Assembly (NCBI GenBank): GCA_964420125.1
Contig: CAYQQQ010000003.1
Location: 62,001-126,000 of the forward strand
Length of the DNA: 64,000 bases
Direction of reading: 5' to 3'
Source of the DNA: CAYQQQ01 sp964420125
Lineage (GTDB): Bacteria; Actinomycetota; Acidimicrobiia; Acidimicrobiales; Microtrichaceae
How positions within the stretch are numbered: the stretch's first letter is position 1; every line of letters begins with the position of its first letter. Under the pieces are notes generated by a model. That model was not told where the DNA came from. It did no database searches and worked only from the letters and a program-made list of their open reading frames with translations. Shown in pieces: positions 44,121 through 53,153 of the stretch. The position numbers and the translations under genes were made by a program.

Positions 44121-45434
44121 CTACGGCCCGCCAGCGGGGGGACCCGGCGACGGGGTGCCGACCTCCCCGGCGGGCCGCAGGCGTTCGGGCCCGGGGATGA
44201 TCCGGCTGGCCCGATCGTAGGTGAAGTAGCTCCACGCCCAGTTCACGAGCACGTTCGCCCGGTTGCGGAACCCGATCAGCATGACCAGGTGCAGCACGAG
44301 CCACGCCAGCCAACCGACGAGCCCGCTGCACCGCAGCCCCCCGGGCAGCTCCGCCACGGCGTGGTTCCGACCGATGGTGGCCATCGTGCCCCGGTCGACG
44401 TAGTGGAAGTCGGTGGTCGGCTCGTCGTGCAACCGCCGCCTGATGTTCGCCGCGACGTGCTCGGCGCCCTGCATGGCCACCGGCGCCAGCTGGGGCAGCG
44501 GCGATCCGTCGTGACCGGTGGTCGCAGCGAGGTCGCCCGCCACGAACACCTCGGGGTGGCCAGGGACCGAGAGGTCTGCACCCACGACCACCCGTCCGCC
44601 TTTGGTGAGCTCGACCCCCAGCGACTCCGCCAGTGGGTTGGCCCGGATGCCGGCGGTCCACGCCACGGTGTGGGTGGCGATGCGGGACCCGTCGCCGAAG
44701 CGCACCGACCGAGGAGTCACCTCCGCCACCTGCGTGCCGAGCAGCACCTCGACCCCCAGCCGCTCGAGGGTCGATCGGGCCTTGTCGGACAGCGAGGGGT
44801 GGAGCGTGCCGAGCAACCGGTCCGTCGCCTCCACCAGCACCACCCGTGCGCGGTGCACGTCCATCCGGGGGAAGTCGCGTCGCAGCACGCGGCTGAACAG
44901 CTCGGCGAGCCCACCTGCCAGCTCGACGCCGGTCGGGCCGCCCCCCACCACCACCACGCTCAGCACACCGTCGTCGACCCGTTCCGGTTCGGCGTCGGCC
45001 TCCTCGAAGCGCATGAGCACGTGGCTGCGGAGCTCGAGGGCGTCGGCGAGGGACTTGAGCCCGAACGCGTGCTCGTCGACCCCGGGGATGCCGAAGGTGT
45101 TGGTCACCGCGCCCGCGGCGAGCACGAGGTGGTCGTAGCGAAGCGCGGAACCGTCGTGGAGCCCGACGCGGCGGTGCTCCAGATCGACGGACTCGACGGT
45201 GCCCAACCGGACCCGTGCGTTGCGCTGGCGGGCGAAGAGGCCTCGTACCGGGAAGCAGATCTCGTCGCCGTCAAGGCCGGCGGTGGCCACCTGGTAGAGC
45301 AGGGGCTGGAAGGTGTGGTGGTTGCGGGCGTCGACGACGGTGACGTCGATCGGCAGCTCCGCCAGCCCACGCGCCGCAGCGAGGCCGGCGAAGCCGGCCC
45401 CCACGACGACCACGTGGTGGCGCTGCTGGGGCAT
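44121..45434 (-). CDS. type II NADH dehydrogenase (NDH-2-like)
   Basis: A 437-aa FAD enzyme that oxidises NADH and reduces membrane quinone without proton pumping. Two nucleotide-binding GxGxxG motifs are visible: VVVVGAGFAGLAAARGLAE (FAD, residues 8-26) and VVVVGGGPTGVELAGGLAE (NADH, about 165-183). NHHTFQPLLYQVATAGLDGDEICFPVR, AWTAGIRANPLAESLG and VFVAGDLAATTG are family hallmarks. The C-terminal hydrophobic LVGWLAWLVLHLVMLIGFRNR and WAWSYFTYDRASR attach it to the membrane, as in actinobacterial Ndh. GGAGGT lies 8 nt before ATG 45434. It is divergent from the CopC-CopD gene. Confidence 0.92.
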   Translation of the reverse strand: MPQQRHHVVVVGAGFAGLAAARGLAELPIDVTVVDARNHHTFQPLLYQVATAGLDGDEICFPVRGLFARQRNARVRLGTVESVDLEHRRVGLHDGSALRYDHLVLAAGAVTNTFGIPGVDEHAFGLKSLADALELRSHVLMRFEEADAEPERVDDGVLSVVVVGGGPTGVELAGGLAELFSRVLRRDFPRMDVHRARVVLVEATDRLLGTLHPSLSDKARSTLERLGVEVLLGTQVAEVTPRSVRFGDGSRIATHTVAWTAGIRANPLAESLGVELTKGGRVVVGADLSVPGHPEVFVAGDLAATTGHDGSPLPQLAPVAMQGAEHVAANIRRRLHDEPTTDFHYVDRGTMATIGRNHAVAELPGGLRCSGLVGWLAWLVLHLVMLIGFRNRANVLVNWAWSYFTYDRASRIIPGPERLRPAGEVGTPSPGPPAGGP

Positions 45435-45540
45435 GGTGCGGACCTCCGCGGCGGCGGTCGGTGCTCGGGTCGGCCCTCGGAGGGGCGCGCTCCCGGCAAC
45501 GCTAACCGGGGTCCGCGTCGTGGACACCACTGCGGTTCCC

Positions 45541-45546
45541 TACACT
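45541..45546 (+). promoter_or_regulatory. -10 box TACACT, leaderless-type
   Basis: TACACT is followed by CCGCTG and the GTG start at 45553 of the CopC-CopD gene, with no ribosome site. Confidence 0.5.
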
Positions 45547-45552
45547 CCGCTG

Positions 45553-47232
45553 GTGCTCCTCCGCCCGCCTCGCCGCCGCAGGGCGCCGAGCCTGCGGGCC
45601 GTCCTGGTCCTGGTGGCGTCGGCGTTCGGGGTCGGAGTGCTGCTCGGCGCCCCGGCGGCGACCGCCCACGCGACCCTCGTGTCCAGCTCCCCGGCCGAGG
45701 ACGAGACCCTGGAGGCACCACCTGCCGAGGCGGTGCTGCGCTTCGACGAGCCGGTCGTCGCGGCGGAGCGAGGCGCTCTCACGGTGCTGGATCCCGAGGG
45801 CCGTCACGTCGAGCGCGGACCCGGTCGTTCCCGCAGCGGCGGTCGCACGCTGGAGGTGGGTCTGCGGGAGGGGGGAACGGGGACCTACACGGTGAGCTAC
45901 CGGGTGCTCAGCACCGACGGCCACGTGATCACCGGGTCCTTCGTGTTCCACGTGGGAACGGCGAGCGGCTCGGGCCCCGTCGGCGACGCCGGGCCGAGCC
46001 CGCTGCTCGAGGTGCTCGGGGTGGTCGGTCGATCCCTGGGCTTCGGTGGTTCGTTGCTGGCGGCGGGGGCGCTGTTGCTGGCGCTGCTCGTGGACCGCCG
46101 CGTCGTGGCCAGCGGCGGAGTCGCCGTTGGGGAGGGGGTCGCGACTGCCGACGTGGTCGCGATGGCCGCCGGGTCCGGCGGCGTGGGTTGGCCGAGCCGT
46201 CGCATCTGGGGCTGGGCGGCGCTGCTGGCGCTGGTCGGTGCCGCGCTGTCGGTCGTGGTGCTCTCGGCGGAGCTCGCCGGCGGGTCGCTGCTCGACGGCT
46301 TCGGCGAGCTGCTCGCGTCGCTCGAGCTGCTCGGATGGAGCGACGTCGCGGTGCTCCGGCTGCTGGTCGCCCTCCTGTTCGCTCTGCTCGTGGCGCTGCC
46401 CCGGCGGTGGGGGTGGACCCTGTGGGCCTCCGCATCGGTGGCGGTGGTCCTGGTGTGCCTGCCGGCCTTCGGCGGTCACGCGTCGAGCACGGCGGCGCTG
46501 GCCGAGTGGGTCACCGCCCTCCACCTGGTCGCGGCTGCCGCCTGGGTGGGCGCACTGGTCGCGCTCGTGCTCACGTGGCGCGTCGATCGGACCCGTCTGG
46601 TGCGCTTCGGTCGGCTCGCGCTGGTCGCGGCCGCCGTGGTGATCGTCAGCGGCGTCGTCTCGGCGGTGTGGTTGAGCGGGGGTTCGGACACGGATCTGGA
46701 GATCGCGGTGACCACCGGGTGGTGGCGGGCGCTCGCGGTGAAGGTGGCGTTCGTCGCTGCGGTGCTCTTCTTCGGGTGGATCCATCGGCGGTGGATCGCC
46801 GATGTCGACCAACCCGTGGCACCCATGCGCTCCAGCCTGCGCGTCGAGGCGGTGCTGGCGGCGGCGGTGGTGGTGGCCAGCGCGGTGCTGGTCGACCTGC
46901 CGCCACCGCGGGACGCGGCGATCGAGCCGTTCCAGGCGGTCCGTCAGGCGGGGGAGGTGACCGTGCGGCTCCAGGTCGTGCCGGCGCGCTCCGGTGCCAA
47001 CGCGCTGCACCTGTACTTCCTGACCCTCGATGGAGAACCGACGGCCGTGGACGCCACGGAGGTGATGGTGCGCTCCGGGGAGGTCGCACAGCGTCGTGTC
47101 CCTGTGGAGCTGCTCACCCCGAGCCACGCGACGGGTAGCGTCGAGCTCACCCCGGGCACGTGGACCGTCGAGGTCGCCGTCGTGCAGCGGGCGACCCGCA
47201 GCTCCGCCGAACTCGAGGTGCCGATCCGATGA
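45553..47232 (+). CDS. CopC-CopD fusion copper protein with C-terminal outer domain
   Basis: A 559-aa protein. The signal peptide ends ..PAATA, so cleavage would leave an N-terminal His (H39, HATLVSSSP), the first ligand of the CopC Cu(II) site; the partner ligands D122 and H124 in STDGHVITGSF are also present. About eight transmembrane helices of the CopD domain follow (roughly 165-455, including ALHLVAAAAWVGALVALVL and the GWIHRRWI end), then a FixH/YtkA-like outer beta domain (about 465-559). Function: copper binding and membrane transfer. Start GTG 45553 is 6 nt after TACACT. Its stop overlaps the next start (ATGA), making a two-gene operon. Confidence 0.88.
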   Translation: MLLRPPRRRRAPSLRAVLVLVASAFGVGVLLGAPAATAHATLVSSSPAEDETLEAPPAEAVLRFDEPVVAAERGALTVLDPEGRHVERGPGRSRSGGRTLEVGLREGGTGTYTVSYRVLSTDGHVITGSFVFHVGTASGSGPVGDAGPSPLLEVLGVVGRSLGFGGSLLAAGALLLALLVDRRVVASGGVAVGEGVATADVVAMAAGSGGVGWPSRRIWGWAALLALVGAALSVVVLSAELAGGSLLDGFGELLASLELLGWSDVAVLRLLVALLFALLVALPRRWGWTLWASASVAVVLVCLPAFGGHASSTAALAEWVTALHLVAAAAWVGALVALVLTWRVDRTRLVRFGRLALVAAAVVIVSGVVSAVWLSGGSDTDLEIAVTTGWWRALAVKVAFVAAVLFFGWIHRRWIADVDQPVAPMRSSLRVEAVLAAAVVVASAVLVDLPPPRDAAIEPFQAVRQAGEVTVRLQVVPARSGANALHLYFLTLDGEPTAVDATEVMVRSGEVAQRRVPVELLTPSHATGSVELTPGTWTVEVAVVQRATRSSAELEVPIR

Positions 47233-47893
47233 CCGCTCCTGCTCCTCCGTGCAGCGCGACCGCACCCGTGCGACGCTCGGCCGCCCTCGCCCTGCTCGTG
47301 ATCGCGGCGTCGTGGTGGGCCGCGACACCGGTCTCGGCTCACGGGGGGGAGGGCGTGCTGGCACTGGAGTCCTTCGTCCCCGCAGGAGGTGCTGACGGCC
47401 CGGGGCGGTGGGACGTCGCCGTCCGGCTCACCTTCGCCGAGGACGGCCATGCGGTCGACGAGGCCACCGTCACCGTGGCTGGAGAGGACGGCGCCGGCAC
47501 CCCGCTCACCCCGGTCGCGCTCGCACCTCGAGGCGACGGTCGCTTCTCGGGTGTCGTCGAGCTGGTGCCGGGGGTCTGGAACCTGCGCGTCGTGTCGGTG
47601 GAACCCCCCGCCCAGCTCGCTCTCGAGCCGGTGACCGTGAGCGCTCCCGGGCCGACCTCGACGGCACCGAGCACCGACGCGTCCACGTCGGCCGCGCCGT
47701 CTACGTCGGTCCCGCCGTCCACGTCGGCCGCGCCGGCCGAGGTGGCCGCCGAGAGGACGACGGCGCGGCGGGCTCGGACCTGCCGTGGCCGCTCCTGGTC
47801 GCCGTCGTCGCCGTCGGAGGCGTGCTGCTGGCTGTGGCGGTGCGCGCCTGGATGCGCCATCGCGCCGGTGCGGACCGCCTACCGCCCGGATGA
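47229..47893 (+). CDS. YtkA/CopC-like exported companion protein, apparent frameshift before the C-terminal anchor
   Basis: ATG 47229 overlaps the copCD stop. The signal peptide (ALALLVIAASWWAATPVSA) would again leave an N-terminal His (HGGEG), followed by a beta domain with FAEDGHAVDEATVTVAGEDG and LVPGVWNLRVVSVEPP and a Ser/Thr/Ala linker. After about residue 175 the start frame turns into Arg/Ser-rich nonsense running to 48035 across the opposite-strand gene. The other frame instead gives DLPWPLLVAVVAVGGVLLAVAVRAWMRHR, an ideal membrane anchor with basic tail, ending at 47893. One missing base near 47745-47765 would join them. It may be a sequencing error, a mutation or programmed slippage. 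Proposed role: copper-associated surface protein. Confidence 0.6.
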
Positions 47894-48820
47894 GCCCAGC
47901 CGGGCGACGATGGCCGCGGCCGCCCGCTCCGCAGCGCCGGGCGCGGTGCCCAGGAACCACGACGGCTCGGTGAGCTCCAGCTCGAGCACGCACGGTCGGC
48001 CCTCGTCGTCACGCAGCAGGTCGACGCGGGCGTAGAGCAACGTGCCGAACCGGCGCTGCACCTCGGCGACCACGGCGTCGGCCAGCTCCCGCTCCTGCGA
48101 CGACGCGACGCGGGGCGCGATGTGCTCCAGAGCGAACAGGCCGTGATCGGTGTCGCTGCCACGGGTCAGCAGGGGCCCCTTCTCGAAGGCGTGCGACAGC
48201 ACGCCGTCGAAGTACACGAGGCCGGTCTCGCCCACCCGGTCCACCGCCTCCAGGTAGGGCTGGACCATCGTCGTGCGCCCGGAGCCGGCGATCCGCTCGC
48301 AGAGCGCCGCTGCCCGGTCGAGCTCCCCGAACCCGAAGCGGCTCGTGTCCTTCGCCCCTGCCGACACCGAGGGCTTCACCACCACCTCCGTCGCCCCGCG
48401 CCCAGCGAACCGATGGGCGTGGTGCGCCAGCAGCTCCCTGCGCTCGGCGGCGGGCAGCCCGGCTTCCACCAAGGCGGTGGGCACGACGGGGATACCGGCC
48501 GCCCCGAGGTCGTGCAGGTAGGCCTTGTCGGTGTTCCACCGCAGCACCGGCGGCGGGTTGCACAGCGTGCAGTGCGCGGCGACCCGTTCCGACCAGGCCA
48601 GGAACGCCTCGCGTCGCAGGGCGTAGTTCCAGGTGGATCGCACCACGACCAGTTCGGCGTCGTCCCAGCGCGTCGCCGGGTCGTCCCACATCCGGGGCGC
48701 CACGACGACGCCCAGCCCGTCGAGCGCCTCGCACAAGGGCGCGGCGTCGTCGTCGAGGGGCCATGCTTCGGCGGTGGTCGCGAGCACCACCCCTCCGAGG
48801 TGGGAGTCCGAGCGGGACAT
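47879..48820 (-). CDS. ATP-grasp (RimK-like) ligase
   Basis: A 313-aa protein with the ATP-grasp layout: N-terminal Rossmann-like part (MWDDPATRWDDAELVVVRSTWNYALRREAFLAW), the NPPPVLRWNTDKAYLHDLGAAGIPVVPT segment, ATP-loop EVVVKPSVSAGAKDTSRF, and C-terminal metal residues in YARVDLLRDDEGRPCVLELELTEPSWFL. This subgroup is annotated only as a glutathione-synthetase/RimK-like ligase; it would join an amino acid or carboxylate to an amine using ATP. ATG 48820 is 8 nt after TAGCGT, leaderless-type. Its 3' end overlaps the 3' end of the copper companion gene by 15 nt. Confidence 0.85.
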   Translation of the reverse strand: MSRSDSHLGGVVLATTAEAWPLDDDAAPLCEALDGLGVVVAPRMWDDPATRWDDAELVVVRSTWNYALRREAFLAWSERVAAHCTLCNPPPVLRWNTDKAYLHDLGAAGIPVVPTALVEAGLPAAERRELLAHHAHRFAGRGATEVVVKPSVSAGAKDTSRFGFGELDRAAALCERIAGSGRTTMVQPYLEAVDRVGETGLVYFDGVLSHAFEKGPLLTRGSDTDHGLFALEHIAPRVASSQERELADAVVAEVQRRFGTLLYARVDLLRDDEGRPCVLELELTEPSWFLGTAPGAAERAAAAIVARLGSSGR

Positions 48821-48828
48821 GGGTCCCC

Positions 48829-48834
48829 ACGCTA
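48829..48834 (-). promoter_or_regulatory. -10 box TAGCGT, leaderless-type
   Basis: Minus-strand TAGCGT, then GGGGACCC and ATG 48820. Confidence 0.5.
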
Positions 48835-48894
48835 GGAGGTCGGTCGGCCGTCGCCGACGCGCCGCACGGGAGCTGGGCCCGTGCTCGACGCCGG

Positions 48895-48900
48895 TACGAT
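48895..48900 (+). promoter_or_regulatory. -10 box TACGAT, leaderless-type
   Basis: TACGAT, then CGAGTG and GTG 48907. An adjacent GTG at 48904 is in the same frame. No Shine-Dalgarno. Confidence 0.5.
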
Positions 48901-48906
48901 CGAGTG

Positions 48907-51900
48907 GTGACGCCCGCCGCGCTCTCCCAGGCGTCGACCGATCCTCTCGCCGAGCTGGTCGAACAGGCCGTGTCCCTTGCCGCGACGCTGGCCGCCCACG
49001 CGGCGACCGCACGACGCGAGGGCAGTCGACTGGCGGTCCTGGCCTCCGACGATCGGTCCCGACGGTTCGTGCTGCGCTTCGCCGACGAGGTGCTGCGGGT
49101 GAGGGACCCGCGGGTCGCGCTCGGGAGCCTCCGGTCGCTCCTGGCCGACACCGGCGTTCCGCTGTTCGCCGGGAGGATGGACGCGCTCGCCATGCGGGTG
49201 GCGACCTCGCTCGGGTCGCTGGCGCCCTCCGCGACCATGGCCGTGGTGCGCCGGAGGCTGCGCGCCGAGGTGGCCGCGGTGGTGGCCAGCGCCGACGAAC
49301 CGGAGCTGAGTCGCCTGCTCGCCCGGCGACCGTCCTCCGCGACCGCCGGCGACGGGGGTGTGTGCACCAACCTCCACCTGTTGGGGGAGGTGGTGCTGGG
49401 AGAGGGCGAGGCGCAGCGGCGCACCGCGGCGGTGGCCGAGCTGATCCGTCGCGGCGACGTCGACCACGTCTCGGTGAAGCTCTCGGGCCTGAGCCCCAAG
49501 GTGCACCCCTACGCCGCCGAGCACGCCCAGGCCCAGCTCAGCGAGCGCCTCGCCATGTTGCTGGGAGTGGCCGTGGCCAGCGATCCGCCCACGGTCGTCA
49601 CCCTCGACATGGAGCGCTACGACGAGCTCCGCCCCACCGTCGGGGCCTTCATGGAGGTGCTCGGTCGTCCGGACCTGCTCCACGCACGGGCCGGCATCGC
49701 CCTGCAGGCCTACCTTCCCGACAGCCTCTCGGTGGCATCGGAGCTCTGCACCTGGGCCACGCGACGTCGGGCGGCCGGCGGCGCACCGGTCCACCTGCGA
49801 CTCGTGAAGGGGGCGAACCTGGCGACAGAGCGCACGGAGGCGGAGCTGCGGGGGTGGCAGGCCGCGCCGTACCCGTCGAAGGCGGAGGTGGACGCGGCCT
49901 ACAAGCGGGTGCTGGCGTTGCTGCTGGATCCGGCGTGGGGTGACGCCCTGGAGGTCGGCCTGGCGTCCCACAACCTGTTCGAGATGGCCTGGGGGATGGT
50001 GTTGGCGGAGCACCTGGGGGTGAGCGGCCGACTGCAGCTGGAGGTGCTGGCCGGCATGGCCGACCCCGAGGCGGCTGCGGTGGCCCGGCGTGTGGGCTCG
50101 GTGCTCTGCTACACCCCGATCGTGCAGGGCGCGGACTTCGAGGCGGCGGTGGCCTACCTGTCGCGCCGCTTCGACGAGGCGGCCCAGCTGGGGAACTTCC
50201 TGCACGACCTGGCCACCGGCGAGGATGCCGGGACGGCCTGGGCCCGACACGAGATGGCCTTCCGGGCGTCGGTCGCCTCGCTGGCCACGGTCTCCACCGA
50301 ACCCCGTCGCCGCCAGGACCGCACGCTCGGCCCCACGCCCGTCGGCGCCACGCCCGTCGGTGCCGTGGGCTCGTTCGACAACGCGCCCGACACCGACTTC
50401 TCGTCGGCTGCCAACCGAACCTGGATCCGCCGTCACCTCCTCGAGCCGCTGCCCGACCCACCTCCGACGGTGGAGGACCTCGCTGCGGTCGACCGGGCGG
50501 TGGCGCTCGCACGGAGCGGAAACCTCTCGTGGGCGGCGGAGACCGTCGCGACGCGTGCTGCGCTGCTCTGCCGTGCAGCGGACCGCCTCGAGGCACGCCG
50601 CGGCGAGCTCGTCGCCACCATGGTGAGGGAGACCTCCAAGGTGGTGCCGGAGGCGGATGCCGAGGTGTCCGAGGCGGTCGACCTCGCCCGCTGGTACGCC
50701 GAGTGCACGACCGAGCTGGCGGCGCTGCAGTCCGACGGGATGGACTTCGCCGCCTACTCCTGCGTGGTGGTGGCCGGACCCTGGAACTTCCCGGTCTCCA
50801 TCCCTGCCGGCGGGGCCCTGGCGGCCCTGGCCGCCGGCAGCTCGGTGGTGCTGAAGCCGGCACCCCAGGCGCCTCGGTGCGCGGCGCTGGTGGCGGAGTG
50901 CCTCTGGGAGGCCGGCTTCGACCGGGACGTGCTCCAGCTGCTGCACGTCCCCGACGGTGCGGTGGGCCGACATCTGGTCACCCACCCAGGGGTGGAGGCC
51001 GTCGTGCTCACCGGGTCGATCGCCACGGCTCGGATGTTCCTCGACTGGGAGCCGACGCTGGCCCTGCACGCGGAGACCAGCGGGAAGAACGCGCTGGTCC
51101 TCAGCGAGCACGCCGACCTCGACCAGGCCGTCCAGGACCTCGTGCAGAGCGCGTTCGGCCATGCCGGGCAGAAGTGCTCGGCCGCCAGCCTCGCCATCTG
51201 CCTCGGCGGCGTGTACGACGACCATCGGTTCCGGGCACAGCTGGCCGACGCCGTCAGCAGCCTCCGCGTCGGCGACGCCGCCGATCCCGCCACCCAGGTG
51301 CCGGACCTCCTGGAGGTTCCCGGGGCGGAGCTGCGCCGGGCCCTGACCGTCCTGGAGCCCGGTGAGGAGTGGCTCGTCCGACCGCGGTGCTCCGACGACA
51401 GCGGACGGCGCTGGAGCCCCGGTGTGCGCCTCGGGGTGGCCCCCGGGAGCTTCTTCCACCTCACCGAGTGCTTCGGTCCGGTGCTGGGGTTGATGCGGGC
51501 GCCCGACCTCGACACCGCCATCTCCTGGCAGAACGCCACGGACCACGGGCTCACCGGCGGCATCCACAGCCTCGACCTCGCAGAGCTGCGCCAGTGGTGC
51601 GAGCAGGTGGAGGTGGGCAACGCCTACGTGAACCGTCCGACCACCGGTGCCGTCGTGCGACGCCAGCCCTTCGGGGGCTGGAAGGCCTCCTCGGTCGGGC
51701 CGACGACCAAGGCGGGGGGCCCCAACGCGGTGCTGGCCATGGGCACCTGGCGACGAACCGATGGCGACCCGGAGGTGGGCAGAGCCGCCCGTTCCTTCGA
51801 CCGCTGGTGGGATCGGGAGTTCGGGGTCCACCACGACCCCAGCGCCCTGAGGGCGGAGGCCAACGTCCTGCGCTACTGCCCGCTGGTCTCCGTGGTGCTG

Positions 51901-52296
51901 CGGGTCGGGCCCGAGGTGCCCTCCGCGACGATCGAGGTGGCGGTGGGCGCGGCCACGGTGGTGGGCACCACCGTGGAGGTCTCGCTCGACGCGCCGCGCC
52001 CGGAGCTGCCCCGGGCGCTGTCGGGCGAGGCGCAGGTGCGGGTGGAGGACGACGGGCAGCTCGTGGCACGGCTCTGCGCGCTCCGCCAGGGTGGTGAGGT
52101 GCGCCTCCGCCTGCTGGGTGCGCTGGGCCCCGGCCATCGGAGGTCGTTGCACGCCGCGGGGGTCGTCCTCGACGAGCACCCGGTGACCGACCACGGTCGG
52201 GTGGAGCTGCTCCACTGGGTTCGGGAGCAGGCCGTCAGCATCACGTTGCACCGCTACGGCATCGTGCAGGAGCGCCTCCGCGCCGCGCTGGAGTGA
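48907..52296 (+). CDS. putA: bifunctional proline dehydrogenase/L-glutamate-gamma-semialdehyde dehydrogenase
   Basis: A 1129-aa fused enzyme that oxidises proline to glutamate in two steps. The FAD-dependent proline dehydrogenase barrel covers about 70-440 (VSVKLSGLSPKVHPYA, VTLDMERYDELRPTVGAFMEVL, GIALQAYLPDS, VHLRLVKGANLATERTEAELRGW, GLASHNLFEMAWG). The aldehyde dehydrogenase part covers about 500-990 with AGPWNFPVSIPAGGALAAL, catalytic E723 in HAETSGKNA and C757 in GQKCSAAS. A further 140 residues at the C-terminus resemble the ALDH-superfamily tail of longer PutA forms. There is no N-terminal ribbon-helix-helix, so it is not self-repressing. Many actinobacteria encode the two activities separately; here they are one chain. 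Confidence 0.93.
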   Translation: MTPAALSQASTDPLAELVEQAVSLAATLAAHAATARREGSRLAVLASDDRSRRFVLRFADEVLRVRDPRVALGSLRSLLADTGVPLFAGRMDALAMRVATSLGSLAPSATMAVVRRRLRAEVAAVVASADEPELSRLLARRPSSATAGDGGVCTNLHLLGEVVLGEGEAQRRTAAVAELIRRGDVDHVSVKLSGLSPKVHPYAAEHAQAQLSERLAMLLGVAVASDPPTVVTLDMERYDELRPTVGAFMEVLGRPDLLHARAGIALQAYLPDSLSVASELCTWATRRRAAGGAPVHLRLVKGANLATERTEAELRGWQAAPYPSKAEVDAAYKRVLALLLDPAWGDALEVGLASHNLFEMAWGMVLAEHLGVSGRLQLEVLAGMADPEAAAVARRVGSVLCYTPIVQGADFEAAVAYLSRRFDEAAQLGNFLHDLATGEDAGTAWARHEMAFRASVASLATVSTEPRRRQDRTLGPTPVGATPVGAVGSFDNAPDTDFSSAANRTWIRRHLLEPLPDPPPTVEDLAAVDRAVALARSGNLSWAAETVATRAALLCRAADRLEARRGELVATMVRETSKVVPEADAEVSEAVDLARWYAECTTELAALQSDGMDFAAYSCVVVAGPWNFPVSIPAGGALAALAAGSSVVLKPAPQAPRCAALVAECLWEAGFDRDVLQLLHVPDGAVGRHLVTHPGVEAVVLTGSIATARMFLDWEPTLALHAETSGKNALVLSEHADLDQAVQDLVQSAFGHAGQKCSAASLAICLGGVYDDHRFRAQLADAVSSLRVGDAADPATQVPDLLEVPGAELRRALTVLEPGEEWLVRPRCSDDSGRRWSPGVRLGVAPGSFFHLTECFGPVLGLMRAPDLDTAISWQNATDHGLTGGIHSLDLAELRQWCEQVEVGNAYVNRPTTGAVVRRQPFGGWKASSVGPTTKAGGPNAVLAMGTWRRTDGDPEVGRAARSFDRWWDREFGVHHDPSALRAEANVLRYCPLVSVVLRVGPEVPSATIEVAVGAATVVGTTVEVSLDAPRPELPRALSGEAQVRVEDDGQLVARLCALRQGGEVRLRLLGALGPGHRRSLHAAGVVLDEHPVTDHGRVELLHWVREQAVSITLHRYGIVQERLRAALE

Positions 52297-52318
52297 GCCG
52301 TCCCCTTGATGGGTTCGC

Positions 52319-52984
52319 TCACCGGCGCCCGGGAGGGTCCCCCTGGCTGCCGTCGATGCCCTCGAAGATGTCCAGACCACCTCGGCGGCCCTGCGGGTCG
52401 GGAACCTCGACGACCGGATCGTCCATGTCGTCGTACTCGGTGCGCAGCGCCTTGGACATCGTGGCGTGCATCTCGTAGGTCATGGTGATGTAGGTGAGCT
52501 CGAGGATCTGCTCGTCGTCGAGGTGCTCGGACAGGGCGTGGAAGATGCCGTCGGGGACGCGTCCACCCATCAGCACCAGCGCGTCGGTGTAGGCCAGCAC
52601 CGCGCGCTCGATCGGAGAGAAGCAGTCCGCCACCTGCCAGTGGGGGATGGCGTCCACCTGCTCGTCGGACAGACCGACGTCGCGACACGCCTTGCAGTGC
52701 TGGGAGAACACGAACTTCGAGCCCCGCGCCCAACCCGCCCGCACCTGACCGAGCTCGCGCAGGCGCGGGTCGAGCTTGCGGTCGGGGCTGCGGTAGTACT
52801 GGAACCCGCCGCAGCAGTGGTCGAAGCAGTCCGAGGAGTTGGCGAACACCGGCCACCAGTCGCCGGGGGTCCCCGACGGCGTGCCGGGCTCCTGGATCGG
52901 GTCCCGGTCGCCGAAGAGGATGCCGAACATCACCTCTCCGAACGGGTGCAGGTCGCGGCGTGGGACCATCTTGAGCCGTGGCAT
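52319..52984 (-). CDS. carboxymuconolactone decarboxylase/AhpD-like protein
   Basis: A 221-aa protein of the AhpD/CMD all-helical family. The active region FSQHCKACRDVGLSDEQVDAI carries a CxxC thiol pair (HCKAC) as in AhpD-type alkylhydroperoxidases, and SPIERAVLAYTDALVLMGGRVPDGIFHALSEHLDDEQILELTYITMTYEMHATM is the second family block. Extra Cys in DCFDHCCGG upstream are unusual. A role in peroxide defence or gamma-carboxymuconolactone-type chemistry is possible. GGAAGGAG is 9 nt before ATG 52984. It converges with putA (22-bp gap). Confidence 0.85.
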   Translation of the reverse strand: MPRLKMVPRRDLHPFGEVMFGILFGDRDPIQEPGTPSGTPGDWWPVFANSSDCFDHCCGGFQYYRSPDRKLDPRLRELGQVRAGWARGSKFVFSQHCKACRDVGLSDEQVDAIPHWQVADCFSPIERAVLAYTDALVLMGGRVPDGIFHALSEHLDDEQILELTYITMTYEMHATMSKALRTEYDDMDDPVVEVPDPQGRRGGLDIFEGIDGSQGDPPGRR

Positions 52985-53153
52985 GGCGGTGCGCTCCTTC
53001 CCGATGGCCGGGCTGGCGATCGGACCGGCAACCTACCGCCCCGCTCCGCGACCCTGCCCGCGGTCCGTCACGGTCGTCCTGGCGGGAGGTCCCCGGCGGT
53101 GGCACAGTGACGGCGGGCGAGCAACGGAGCACCGTCCGCATGAGCCGAGCTGC

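Noticed and set aside
43200..47138. About 1310-codon plus-strand open frame
   Set aside because: Runs antisense to the 42235-45434 genes and out of frame with CopC-CopD; composition is unnatural and no motif is present.
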